This document shows positions 8,224 to 16,247 of a stretch of DNA of 64,000 bases, in pieces. Positions within the stretch are counted from its first letter, which is position 1. The number at the start of each line of letters is the position of its first letter. The notes beneath the pieces were generated by a model that was given only the letters and a program-made list of their open reading frames with translations, did no database searches and was not told where the DNA came from. Source of the stretch: AWTP1-13 sp963840075 (GTDB taxonomy: Bacteria; Pseudomonadota; Alphaproteobacteria; Rhizobiales; Hyphomicrobiaceae); assembly GCA_963840075.1 (NCBI GenBank), contig CAWIXS010000011.1, positions 1-64,000 on the forward strand. The letters run 5' to 3'. The translations under genes and the position numbers were made by a program.

Positions 8224-8312
8224 GGTTTCAGGTTTCAGGGAGCAGGCGACGGGTGCTCCCCGAGACTTGGCCTTTGAAACCTGAAACCTGACACCTGAAA
8301 CCTGACACCTGG
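8223..8312. repeat. Direct and inverted CCTGAAACCTGACACC repeat block
   Basis: After the speD stop come two copies of GGTTTCA(G), a ~35-base spacer, then CCTGAAACCTGACACC twice in tandem. The two arms are complementary, so the speD-speE transcript could fold into a long hairpin just before the speE start at 8320. Confidence 0.7.
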
Positions 8313-8319
8313 GGCCGAG

Positions 8320-9198
8320 ATGGCGCGCTGGGTCGAGGAGACGCTGCACAAGCATTGGCGCGCCCGGCTGAAGGCCGACGCGATCCTGCACGAGAGCAGG
8401 AGCGCACTTCAGCACATCGTCATCCTCGAGAACGGCGGCTTCGGCCGTATGCTGCTTCTGGACGGCGTCGTGCAGCTCTCGTCGCGCGACGAGTTCATCT
8501 ACCACGAGATGATGGCGCACACCGCGCTGCTCTCGCTCGAGGCGCCCGAGCGGGTGCTGATCGTGGGCGGCGGCGACGGCGGCGTCTTGCGCGAGGTGCT
8601 CAAGCATCCCTGCGTCAGGCGCGTCGATTTGTGCGAGATCGACCGGTCGGTCATGGACCTCGGCCGGCGCTTCTTCCCCGACATCTCCAAGGGCGCCTTC
8701 GATGACCGCCGGGTGCACGTGACAATCGCCGACGGCACCCGCTTCGTCGCCGAGAGCAGGCGGACGTTCGATGCCATCATCTGCGACACGACGGAGCCCG
8801 TCGGGGTTGCCAAGGTGCTCTTCAGCGCGGCGTTCTTCGCCGACTGCCGGCGCCGGCTGGCGACGCCGGGGGTGCTCGTCACCCAGAACGGCCTGCCCTT
8901 CATGGACCCGCAGCACCTGGCGCAGAGCGGGCGCTTCCTGCGCGCCGCGTTTGCGGACGCCGCCTGCTTCCTGTGCGGGCAGCCGACCTATTTCGGCGGC
9001 CCCTTCGCCCTGGCCTGGGGCGCCACCAGCAGGCAGTGCCGCAAGACCTCGAGGCGGCTGCTCGAGCACCGCATGGCCGAGCGCAGGATCACCGCCCGCT
9101 GCTACAACCCGGAGGTCCATCTGGGCGCCTTCATGCTGCCGACCTACGTGCGGCTGCTGTTCGATGACGGCATCGATAGCATCGAGCCGCTTGCCTGA
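8320..9198 (+). CDS. speE: Spermidine synthase (polyamine aminopropyltransferase)
   Basis: 292 residues, soluble. It transfers the aminopropyl group from decarboxylated SAM to putrescine. The order of motifs is standard: QHIVILENGGFGRMLLLDG, DEFIYHEMM (residues 58-65), the SAM-type GGGDGGVLREVL at 83-94, and the acidic loop ICDTTEP at 154-160. Most spermidine synthases have Asp where this one has Glu159 (D-x-T/S-D-P); that Asp is the catalytic base, so the change is notable though conservative. The C-terminal PTYFGGPFALAWG is also typical. It lies 96 bases after speD across a repeat hairpin. Confidence 0.92.
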   Translation: MARWVEETLHKHWRARLKADAILHESRSALQHIVILENGGFGRMLLLDGVVQLSSRDEFIYHEMMAHTALLSLEAPERVLIVGGGDGGVLREVLKHPCVRRVDLCEIDRSVMDLGRRFFPDISKGAFDDRRVHVTIADGTRFVAESRRTFDAIICDTTEPVGVAKVLFSAAFFADCRRRLATPGVLVTQNGLPFMDPQHLAQSGRFLRAAFADAACFLCGQPTYFGGPFALAWGATSRQCRKTSRRLLEHRMAERRITARCYNPEVHLGAFMLPTYVRLLFDDGIDSIEPLA

Positions 9199-9545
9199 CC
9201 GGGCCGCCCCGGCGGCATGCACAACCCTGCCGATTTCCCGTCGACGCAGAGCATCGCCTCCAGAATGCCTCTCCCGCCGCCCAGGAAGAGGCTGCAGGGC
9301 GGTCGCGGATGGGCCAATGGTTGAGGGTGCCTGCAGCGTGCGGGCGAGCCTGGGCCACGCCAGGCCTCTGCACGCGATTGGGTCATGCAACGTCTGCCGC
9401 GGGCAATGTGCAGCCGCACGCGTGTACAACTACGAAGTGCGTGCAAGGCGGCCTGATTGTTCCGCATGGATAGCAGAGCGTGGCTTGCAGCACGCGCGCA
9501 GCCGGGGCGAGGCTGCAACTTTCGGACTGGCTTGGACTTGGCGGC
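9199..9545. other. Non-coding gap after speE
   Basis: About 350 bases with no convincing gene in six frames. Candidate ORFs here are shadows that enter speE or the envelope-protein gene. The only feature I can support is the promoter at its right end. Confidence 0.6.
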
Positions 9546-9574
9546 TTGGAATGCCGTTGCCGTTTGCCTATAGT
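9546..9574 (+). promoter_or_regulatory. Sigma-70-like promoter for the OmpA/BON gene
   Basis: TTGGAA (9546-9551), 17 bases, then TATAGT (9569-9574). The spacing is ideal and the -10 box differs from TATAAT by one base. It lies 127 bases before the ATG at 9701. Confidence 0.45.
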
Positions 9575-9700
9575 GGCGCGGCGCCAGAGGCTTAAAGCGG
9601 CGACTGCAGGGAAGGGGGCCGGCCGAGCAGATCGCGCCGACTTGCCCTCGTGCTCCGCATTGCCGGCGCGGCGCAAGACTACGGGGAGCCATTTCACGAT

Positions 9701-11380
9701 ATGCGATCCAGTTGGCGGCGCTTGCTGTTGGGGCTCATCCCCCTGTTGGCCGTGAGTGCGGCGGCAATCCATCTCGAGCGCAGTGCGATCGAGAAGGATC
9801 TGGCCGAACGCGCGCACCGCGCGCTCGGTGACACCGGCGCCCGCTGGGCGGAGGTCGCCTTCGACGGGCGCGATGTCGTGCTGAGGGGCAAGGCGACGCT
9901 CGACGACGAGCCGGTCGAGGCCGAAGCGGCCCTGCGGGTCGTCTGGGGCGTGCGCCGCATCAACAACAACGCCCGCCTCACGGACAAGATCGTCCCCTAC
10001 AACTGGTCGGCCCGCCGCCGCGGCAATCGCATCCGGCTGCACGGCTACGTTCCCAACCGGGCGACGCGGCACATCATCATGGGCATCGCGCGCGCGGCCA
10101 TGCCCGGCTTCGAGGTCAACGACCTCATGAACGTGGGGCGCGGCGTCCCGCCCACGGATACCTGGACCGCGGGCATCAGCTTCGCCCTCAAGCAGCTGGC
10201 CTCCCTGAAGAAGGGCGAGGTCCGCCTGGAGGACCTCGCCTTCTCGATCAAGGGAGAGGCTGAGGATGCGGCGGCGTACCGGGCGCTCAGCGAGACGCTG
10301 AAACGCGGCCTGCCGAAGGGCATTGCGCTGGCGAGCGCAACGATCAAGGCACCCGTGGTCAGCCCCTATACCTGGTCGGCGCAGCTCGCCGGCGGCCAGC
10401 TCGTTCTTTCCGGCCACGTGCCCAACGACGACGAGAGGGCGAAGCTGCTGGCGGCCGCGGCCACCGCGCCCACCGGAACGGATGTGGTCGACCGCATGGA
10501 GCCGGCCGAGGGGGCGCCGGCGGGCTGGCCCAACGTGGCGGCGGCGCTCATCAAGGAGCTAGTGCGCCTGGAGAGCGGCAGCATCGCGCTCAAGGACGCC
10601 GCGCTCAGCGTCGGCGGCATTGCCGCGGACGACGCGCAGGCCCAGGCCGTTCGCACGGCGCTGCGTGCGGCGGTCGCCGCTCCCTTCAAGCTTACCGAGC
10701 AGATCCGCGTGCGCGAGCCCCCCAAGGTGGAGCCGAAGCCGGCGCCCGAGCCGCCGGCACCGCCTGCGCCGGCGGAAGCCAAGCCCGAGACCAAGTCGGA
10801 GGCACCCCCCGCCGACGGTGCGACCAAGCTGGCGTCGCCGGCACCCGTGACCCCGCCGGCCGCGCCACCGAAGTCCGAGGCTGTGCCCAAGACGGAGGCT
10901 GCGCCAAGACAGCGCGAGGGCCACCCGAAGGCCGAGGCCACCCCGAAGGCGGAGGTCGCCCCGAAGGCAGAGGCTGCACCGCCTTCTCCCGTCTCCACCG
11001 CTCCGCCGGCCCTGGTCGCCGAGTGCCGCGCCAATCTGGGCAAGATCGCCAGCGCGGGTCGCATCCTGTTCGACAGCAGCAGCGCCACGCTGGACGCCGC
11101 CAGCTTCGACACCCTCGACCGGCTGGCAGCGGCGGCGAAGCAGTGCCCCGGCGTGCGCATCGCCATCGAGGGCCACGCCGACATCGAGGGCAGCACCGAC
11201 TACAACCAGCGGCTCTCCATCAAGCGCGCCGAGGCCGTCGTCGCCTATCTCGTCAAGGCCGGCGCCGACGCCTCCCGGCTGGAGGCGGCCGGCTTTGGAT
11301 CGAGCCGTCCGGCCGCTCCCAACAGCACTGCGGGGGACAGAGCCAGGAACCGCCGCATCGAGATCATCGTGCGGCCGTGA
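9701..11380 (+). CDS. BON-domain/OmpA-family cell-envelope protein
   Basis: 559 residues. An N-terminal signal anchor (WRRLLLGLIPLLAVSAAAI) is followed by BON-like repeats: DGRDVVLRGKATLDDEPVEAEA, GNRIRLHGYVPN and GGQLVLSGHVPNDDERAK. A Pro/Ala/Lys-rich hinge of about 100 residues contains repeated PKAEA-type units. The C-terminus is an OmpA peptidoglycan-binding domain with AGRILFDSSSATLD, IEGHADIEGSTDYNQRLSIKRA and NRRIEIIV. It should sit in the periplasm, anchored to a membrane and gripping the wall. ATG 9701 has GGGGAG ~10 bases upstream and starts directly with the signal; GTG 9650 is an alternative. Followed closely by the 34-residue membrane peptide and the HhH protein. Confidence 0.85.
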   Translation: MRSSWRRLLLGLIPLLAVSAAAIHLERSAIEKDLAERAHRALGDTGARWAEVAFDGRDVVLRGKATLDDEPVEAEAALRVVWGVRRINNNARLTDKIVPYNWSARRRGNRIRLHGYVPNRATRHIIMGIARAAMPGFEVNDLMNVGRGVPPTDTWTAGISFALKQLASLKKGEVRLEDLAFSIKGEAEDAAAYRALSETLKRGLPKGIALASATIKAPVVSPYTWSAQLAGGQLVLSGHVPNDDERAKLLAAAATAPTGTDVVDRMEPAEGAPAGWPNVAAALIKELVRLESGSIALKDAALSVGGIAADDAQAQAVRTALRAAVAAPFKLTEQIRVREPPKVEPKPAPEPPAPPAPAEAKPETKSEAPPADGATKLASPAPVTPPAAPPKSEAVPKTEAAPRQREGHPKAEATPKAEVAPKAEAAPPSPVSTAPPALVAECRANLGKIASAGRILFDSSSATLDAASFDTLDRLAAAAKQCPGVRIAIEGHADIEGSTDYNQRLSIKRAEAVVAYLVKAGADASRLEAAGFGSSRPAAPNSTAGDRARNRRIEIIVRP

Positions 11381-11418
11381 ACCGGAAGTCCGCCAAAGCG
11401 CGGTAGAGGATTGGGGCA

Positions 11419-11523
11419 ATGGACTATCTCGCTTACAAGTTGGTCTGGTGGCTGCTGCTGGCGCTGGCTCTCGGGTTCGTGGTCGGGTGGCTGGCGTGCG
11501 GACGGCGCAAGAGCGGGCCGTGA
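11419..11523 (+). CDS. 34-residue single-pass membrane peptide
   Basis: ATG 11419 to TGA 11523 encodes MDYLAYKLVWWLLLALALG followed by FVVGWLACGRRKSGP. This is one strong membrane helix with a short positively charged cytoplasmic tail containing a Cys at the membrane edge. GAGG lies about ten bases upstream. It sits between the OmpA-like gene (38 bases before) and the HhH membrane protein (34 bases after), all on the same strand, so it is probably co-expressed. No family recognised. Confidence 0.6.
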   Translation: MDYLAYKLVWWLLLALALGFVVGWLACGRRKSGP

Positions 11524-11557
11524 GAATGAGACGGGCGGGCGTGCTGGGGTTCGAGTG

Positions 11558-12967
11558 ATGGTCGCGTTGTCGATAGAGACCGTGCTGCTGATGGCGGCGG
11601 CCTATTTTGTCGGTGCGGCACTGGCGTGCATCATCCGCCGCAGCCTGTTCAGCGCGAAGCCCGCCGTGGTCGGCGAGCGGCGCGTCGAGCCGCTGCCGGA
11701 GGTCGCCGCGCGCAATGCCGGGCCTGCGCGGTTTGCGCCACGCTCCGCGGCGCCACAACCCGCCCCCGCCGCCGCACCGCAGGACCTGCAGAGCATCGGG
11801 GGCATCGATGCCCGCACCGCGGCAAGCCTGGAGAGGCTCGGCGTCACCCGCTACGAGCAGATCGCGGCGTGGATGAAGGCCGACGTTGACCGCTTCAGCC
11901 TGGCCCTCTGGGGAGAGCGGGGGCGCATTGCACGCGAGAACTGGATCGAGCAGGCCCAGATCCTGGCCAAGGGCGGCGCGACGCTTTACTCCACCCGGCG
12001 CGCCGCCGGCGAGGCCAGCACGGCGGCGCCGACGCCTGACGAGGGCGAGCGCGGTCCGCCGGCCCCCGAGGCGCCGCTGCCGCGGCCCATGTCACGGGTC
12101 GGTGTGTCGGCCGCGGTGGTGGCACCGCCGCTCCAGCCCAGGCCCGCAGCGGCAACGTTCCCGCTGGTGTCGGAGCGGGCGGCTTTCGCCAACCGCGAGC
12201 CGGCGGAGACGGCCGCGGCGGTGCCGATCCGCCCGACCGATCCGCCGCGCCACGACGATCTGTGCCGCATCGGCGGGATCACGCCCGAGATCGAGCAGAA
12301 GCTGAACGCGCTCGGGGTCTCGCGCTACTCGGAGATCGCGCAATGGTCGCCGGCGGCGGTGGAGCGCATCGACCGGGGGCTCGGCACGGGCGGCCGCATC
12401 TCGCGCGAGAACTGGATCGAGCAGGCGCAGATCCTGAGCCGCGGCGGCGATACCCGCTTCTCGCGCGAGTTCGATATCCGTGCGCAAGGCCTGGCCCCGC
12501 GCCCGATCAAGCTGCCCGACGCCATCCGCGAGCACGAGGCGGCGGTCGCAGCCGGCCAGACGCCAGCACCGGCGCCGGCGCCAGCGCGTACCGACCTCGG
12601 CTCGCTGCGCTCGGTGCGTTCCAAGGCCTATCAGGACACCAGTGAGCCCGGCCCCGAGGCGGCGCGCCGCGTGGCCTCCCGGAGCCGCGTGGTGCGCGCC
12701 GGCAGCGTCGACGACCTCAAGCGCATCCGCGGCATCGGCGTGATGACCGAGAAGCGCCTCAACGCGCTCGGCATCACCACCTACGAGGAGATCGCCAACT
12801 GGACCCGGGGGGACATCGACCGGGTCAGCGCGCAGCTCGCCTTCAAGGGCAGCATCGAGCGCGAGAACTGGGTGGAGCAGGCGCGCATCCTCTCCTCCGG
12901 AGGCGATACCGAGTTCTCCCGCAAGCTCGACCGCCGCGAGCCGGAGACGAGCCGCCTCAAGAGCTGA
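11558..12967 (+). CDS. Membrane-anchored protein with three helix-hairpin-helix modules
   Basis: 469 residues: an N-terminal membrane helix (TVLLMAAAYFVGAALACII), then three copies of a ~65-residue module at about 77-145, 234-300 and 386-455. Each has L..IGGI/RGIG, a ..LNALGI.. hairpin, a Tyr-containing YEQIAAW helix and RENWIEQAQILS.GG. This is the Nuo/L21-associated HhH domain common in Hyphomicrobiales; linkers are Pro/Ala-rich. HhH pairs usually bind DNA or act as protein modules; tandem copies on a membrane anchor are unusual. ATG 11558 is chosen because it opens on the membrane helix; the longer frame from 11411 is the antisense-like reading of the small peptide gene. Confidence 0.7.
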   Translation: MVALSIETVLLMAAAYFVGAALACIIRRSLFSAKPAVVGERRVEPLPEVAARNAGPARFAPRSAAPQPAPAAAPQDLQSIGGIDARTAASLERLGVTRYEQIAAWMKADVDRFSLALWGERGRIARENWIEQAQILAKGGATLYSTRRAAGEASTAAPTPDEGERGPPAPEAPLPRPMSRVGVSAAVVAPPLQPRPAAATFPLVSERAAFANREPAETAAAVPIRPTDPPRHDDLCRIGGITPEIEQKLNALGVSRYSEIAQWSPAAVERIDRGLGTGGRISRENWIEQAQILSRGGDTRFSREFDIRAQGLAPRPIKLPDAIREHEAAVAAGQTPAPAPAPARTDLGSLRSVRSKAYQDTSEPGPEAARRVASRSRVVRAGSVDDLKRIRGIGVMTEKRLNALGITTYEEIANWTRGDIDRVSAQLAFKGSIERENWVEQARILSSGGDTEFSRKLDRREPETSRLKS

Positions 12968-13068
12968 CGAGCAGCAGCAGACGCCCGGCGCGGGCCCCCT
13001 ACCCGCCCCCGACAACCACGGCCGGCGGCTCGGCCTGAGAGCCAGCCGGCATCGCCCTGGAGCACGCA

Positions 13069-13833
13069 ATGTCCCTCTTCGATCTGAAGGGCCGGGTGGC
13101 CCTCGTCACCGGTGGCAACGGCGGTATCGGCCTCGGCATGGCGCGCGGCCTCGCCGAGGCGGGCGCTGCCGTGGCCGTCGCCGGCCGCAACCAGGCGAAG
13201 TCGGAGGCCGCCGCCGCGGAGCTTGCGAGCCTCGGGGTCAAGACCGCCGTCTTCACGGTCGACGTGACCGAGGAGGCGCAATGCCGCCGCATGGTCGAGG
13301 ACACGGTGGCGCAGCTGGGCCGCCTCGACATCCTCGTCAGCAACGCCGGCATCAACATCCGCAAGCCGCCGCAGGACTACGCGCTCGCCGAGTGGCGCCA
13401 GGTGATCGACACCAACCTCACCTCCACCTTCGCCTGCGCCCAGGCCGCCTATCCCACCATGAAGGCCGCCGGCGGCGGCAAGATCATCACCATCGGCTCG
13501 ATGCTCTCGATCTTCGGCGCCGGCTTCGCCGCAGCCTACGGCGCGTCGAAGGGCGGCGTGGTGCAGCTCACCAAGGCGCTCGCCACCTCCTGGGCCAAGG
13601 ACAACATCCAGGTCAACGCCGTGCTGCCGGGCTGGATCGACACCGACATGACGCGGGCCGCGCGCGAGCAGGTGCGCGGCCTCAACAGCATGGTGCTGAT
13701 GCGCACGCCGGTCGGACGCTGGGGCGTGCCGGCGGACATGGCGGGCGTGGCGGTGTTCCTGGCGAGCCCGGCGTCCGACTTCATCACCGGAACGGCGATC
13801 CCCGTCGACGGCGGCTACTCGGTGCAGGTCTGA
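13069..13833 (+). CDS. SDR-family NAD(P)-dependent oxidoreductase
   Basis: 254 residues of the classical short-chain dehydrogenase type, cytoplasmic. The cofactor motif is TGGNGGIG near residue 15, NAG follows LDILVSNAG, the catalytic Ser is in ITIGSMLS, and the catalytic Tyr/Lys are in AAYGASKGG. The C-terminal GTAIPVDGGYS is standard. The family includes gluconate and 3-oxoacyl dehydrogenases, and the substrate cannot be read from sequence. It lies just upstream of ligJ, separated by several TCAGACCC palindromes, so a role in the same catabolism is possible but not shown. Confidence 0.88.
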   Translation: MSLFDLKGRVALVTGGNGGIGLGMARGLAEAGAAVAVAGRNQAKSEAAAAELASLGVKTAVFTVDVTEEAQCRRMVEDTVAQLGRLDILVSNAGINIRKPPQDYALAEWRQVIDTNLTSTFACAQAAYPTMKAAGGGKIITIGSMLSIFGAGFAAAYGASKGGVVQLTKALATSWAKDNIQVNAVLPGWIDTDMTRAAREQVRGLNSMVLMRTPVGRWGVPADMAGVAVFLASPASDFITGTAIPVDGGYSVQV

Positions 13834-13934
13834 GGTGTCAGACCCTCCGGGTCCGGCACCATGGCTCCGACGGCCGCCGAGAGACACCGCGGCAAACGTC
13901 GAGAAACGGTGTCGGACCCGCAGGGTCTGACACC
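13834..13934. repeat. Two TCAGACCC/GGGTCTGA palindromes
   Basis: Copies at 13834-13860 (GGTGTCAGACCC...GGGTCCGGCACC) and 13909-13934 (GGTGTCGGACCC...GGGTCTGACACC). Each is a near-perfect inverted repeat with a 2-3 base loop. The first begins at the stop codon of the SDR gene. Confidence 0.8.
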
Positions 13935-13983
13935 CAAGCCCGACGATTGACAGGGGCAGGGCCAGGGGGGAAACATTGGCGTT

Positions 13984-14065
13984 GACGGGGTCAGACCCCT
14001 CGCCGCCCAGGTGTGATCCAAGTGCGATCTCTGCACCGGCCTGTGCGCGAGGGTCTGACCCCATC
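13984..14065. repeat. Long inverted repeat of the TCAGACCC family
   Basis: GACGGGGTCAGACCCCTCG near 13984 and CGAGGGTCTGACCCC ending at 14062 are complementary arms around ~45 bases; the left arm is itself palindromic. It lies just ahead of ligJ. Confidence 0.75.
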
Positions 14066-14085
14066 CCACCCCGGGGGAACCGCCG

Positions 14086-15111
14086 ATGATCATCGACTGC
14101 CACGGCCACTACACGACGGCGCCGAAGGAGCTGACGATATTCCGCGACCGGCAGCTCGCCGCGCTCACGGATGCCACGCGCCGCCCGGCCGACAAGGACC
14201 TCGGCATCTCCGACGACCAGATCCGCGAGAGCCTGGAGGGCGCGCAGCTCAAGCTGCAGCGCGAGCGCGGCACCGACCTCACGATCTTCTCGCCGCGCGC
14301 CGCCGGCATGGCGCATCATTTCGGCGACGAGGCGACGGCCACGCAGTGGGCCCGCATCTGCAACGGCCTGATCCACAAGGCGGTGCAGCTCTACCCGGAG
14401 AAGTTCGTGGGCGTGTGCCAGCTGCCGCAGGTGCCGGGCGTGTCGCCCAAGAACAGCGTCGCGGAGCTGGAGCGCTGCGTCAACGAGCTGGGCTTCATCG
14501 GCTGCAACCTGAACCCGGACCCCTCGGGCGGCTGGTGGAAGGACCCGCCGCTCTCCGACCGCTACTGGTATCCCATCTACGAGAAGATGGTGGAGCTCGA
14601 CGCGCCGGCCATGGTGCACGTCTCCTCCTCCTGCAACCCCGTCTTCCACGCCACCGGCGCGCACTACATCAACGGCGACACCACCGCCTTCATGCAGCTC
14701 CTCACGTCGGACCTGTTCAAGGACTTCCCCACTCTCAAGTTCATCATCCCGCACGGGGGCGGCGCGGTGCCCTATCACTGGGGCCGCTATCGCGGTCTGG
14801 CGCAGGACATGAAGCGGCCGCCGCTCGAGGAGCACCTATTGAAGAACGTGTTCTTCGACACGTGCGTCTACCACCAGCCCGGCATCGACCTGCTCGCCAA
14901 GGTGATCCCGATCGAGAACATCCTGTTCGCCTCGGAGATGGTGGGCGCGGTCAGGGGCATCGACCCCAGGACCGGGTTCAACTACGACGACACCAAGCGC
15001 TACATCGACGCGCTGTCCATCAGCGACGCCGACAAGACGCGCATCTTCGAGGGCAACGCGCGCCGTGTATTCGGCCGCCTCGACACCCAGTTGAAGAAGC
15101 AGCGCAAGTAA
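14086..15111 (+). CDS. ligJ: 4-oxalomesaconate hydratase (amidohydrolase family)
   Basis: 341 residues, the same length as LigJ of Sphingobium as I remember it, and close to it along its whole length. It should hydrate 4-oxalomesaconate to 4-carboxy-4-hydroxy-2-oxoadipate in the protocatechuate 4,5-cleavage pathway. The metal-binding start MIIDCHGHYTTAP, the central NLNPDPSGG and IYEKMVELDAPAMVHVS, IPHGGGAVPYHWGR, and the late FDTCVYHQPGID and FASEMVGAVRGIDPRTGF are all typical. The start is firm because the metal-binding HxH is at residues 6-8. It is followed by an HpcH/HpaI aldolase and a dihydroxyphthalate decarboxylase-like gene. Confidence 0.88.
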   Translation: MIIDCHGHYTTAPKELTIFRDRQLAALTDATRRPADKDLGISDDQIRESLEGAQLKLQRERGTDLTIFSPRAAGMAHHFGDEATATQWARICNGLIHKAVQLYPEKFVGVCQLPQVPGVSPKNSVAELERCVNELGFIGCNLNPDPSGGWWKDPPLSDRYWYPIYEKMVELDAPAMVHVSSSCNPVFHATGAHYINGDTTAFMQLLTSDLFKDFPTLKFIIPHGGGAVPYHWGRYRGLAQDMKRPPLEEHLLKNVFFDTCVYHQPGIDLLAKVIPIENILFASEMVGAVRGIDPRTGFNYDDTKRYIDALSISDADKTRIFEGNARRVFGRLDTQLKKQRK

Positions 15112-15120
15112 GGGAGACGC

Positions 15121-15207
15121 GAATGGCGAATGGCGAATGGCGAATGGTGACGCCGCCGTAGTCCGCCGCCGCACCATTGGCCATTCGCCACCTCGCCATT
15201 CGCCCAT
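15121..15207. repeat. GCGAATG tandem repeat with inverted partner
   Basis: Four tandem copies of a 7-9-base GCGAATG(GC) word at about 15121-15148 face CCATTGGCCATTCGCC...CCATTCGCCC at about 15173-15207. The arms can form a long stem. It fills the gap between ligJ and the aldolase gene. Confidence 0.7.
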
Positions 15208-15237
15208 GAGGGAGGCCCCAAGGGGGCAAGAGGAAAA

Positions 15238-16098
15238 ATGAGCGAGCTGCCGCGCCTCAATGGCATCATCCGCGCGCTGGAGCAGGGACAGCCGGCGTTC
15301 ACCTGCTTCTCGCCGGCAGAGGTCGACGCTGCCCTGGCGATGAGCGTCTCGAAATACGACGGCGTCGTCTTCGAGATGGAGCACAACCCCTGGGACGCGC
15401 GCGCGCTCCGGGAATCGCTCCAGTTCCTGGTGAACCGCCGCCAGATCGCGCAATCGGGCTCCGTCGCGCCTGGCGTGACGCCGATGGTACGTGTCCCGCC
15501 CAACGGCGTCGAGAAGGGACAATGGCACGCCAAGCAGGCCCTGGATCTGGGCTGCTACGGCATCGTGTTCCCGCACATCTCGACGGTGGAGGAGGCCTAC
15601 AACGCGGTCGCCGCCTGCCGTTACCCGCGCCTCAAGACGGCAGAGCGCTACGAGCCCGCCGGCATCCGCGGCGACGGGCCCACCGGCGCCGTGCGCTACT
15701 GGGGCTTGACGCAGCCGGAATACTACGCCCGCGCCGACGTCTGGCCGCTCGCCCCCAAGGGCGAGATCCTCGTCGTGCTGCAGATCGAGGACACCAGGGG
15801 CGTGGAGAACCTCGACGACATCCTGAAGAAGGTGCCGGGCATCGGCGCCATCCTGATCGGCGAGGGCGACCTCTCCCAGGAGCTGGGCTTCCCGCGCCAG
15901 TACGAGCACCCCAAGGTGCTGGAGGCGCTGGCGCACGTGGTCTCCACCTGCCAGGCCAACAACGTGGTGGTGGGCCATCCGCACGTGGAGGCCGGCAACG
16001 CCGAGCGCCTCCTCAAGGAGGGCTACCGCTTCCTGATGTGCGCCCCCGTGCGCAGCTACGGCCACCTCGACAAGGCAAGGCAGCTGGCGGGAAGGTAG
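15238..16098 (+). CDS. HpcH/HpaI-family aldolase
   Basis: 286 residues with a TIM-barrel of the HpcH/HpaI aldolase-citrate lyase beta type: FEMEHNPWD, MVRVPPN, LDLGCYGIVFPHIST, VLQIEDTRGVENLDDI (metal-binding Glu), and IGAILIGEGDLSQELG in place of the usual IGPNDLA. These enzymes cleave or form 4-hydroxy-2-oxoacids to pyruvate plus an aldehyde or keto acid. Next to ligJ, a plausible job is the last retro-aldol step on a 4-hydroxy-2-oxo acid, normally done by the unrelated LigK. That assignment is inference from position. Confidence 0.8.
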   Translation: MSELPRLNGIIRALEQGQPAFTCFSPAEVDAALAMSVSKYDGVVFEMEHNPWDARALRESLQFLVNRRQIAQSGSVAPGVTPMVRVPPNGVEKGQWHAKQALDLGCYGIVFPHISTVEEAYNAVAACRYPRLKTAERYEPAGIRGDGPTGAVRYWGLTQPEYYARADVWPLAPKGEILVVLQIEDTRGVENLDDILKKVPGIGAILIGEGDLSQELGFPRQYEHPKVLEALAHVVSTCQANNVVVGHPHVEAGNAERLLKEGYRFLMCAPVRSYGHLDKARQLAGR

Positions 16099-16107
16099 GC
16101 GCGATAG

Positions 16108-16228
16108 AACGTAGGGTGCAATAGGGCGTCAGCCCCTATTGCACCGAGCCGACCTCGCCTCGGGCGGCGTCGGTTGGTGTGAGCGGGTTATCGGTGCAAT
16201 GCGGCTTCGCCTTATTGCACCCCACGAT
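16108..16228. repeat. GGTGCAATA palindromic repeats
   Basis: GGTGCAATAGGG...CCCCTATTGCACC at about 16116-16144 and GGTGCAATGCGGC...CTTATTGCACC at about 16193-16220 are two hairpins of one dispersed family, occupying the gap before the next gene. Confidence 0.75.
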
Positions 16229-16247
16229 TTGGGCGAGGCACCGCACC

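Noticed and set aside
9383..10417. Minus-strand 344-codon frame opposite the OmpA/BON gene
   Set aside because: Shadow; the plus strand has a promoter, signal anchor and BON/OmpA motifs.
12781..14835. 684-codon minus frame across HhH, SDR and ligJ
   Set aside because: Covers three real plus-strand genes and two palindromes; no conserved segments.
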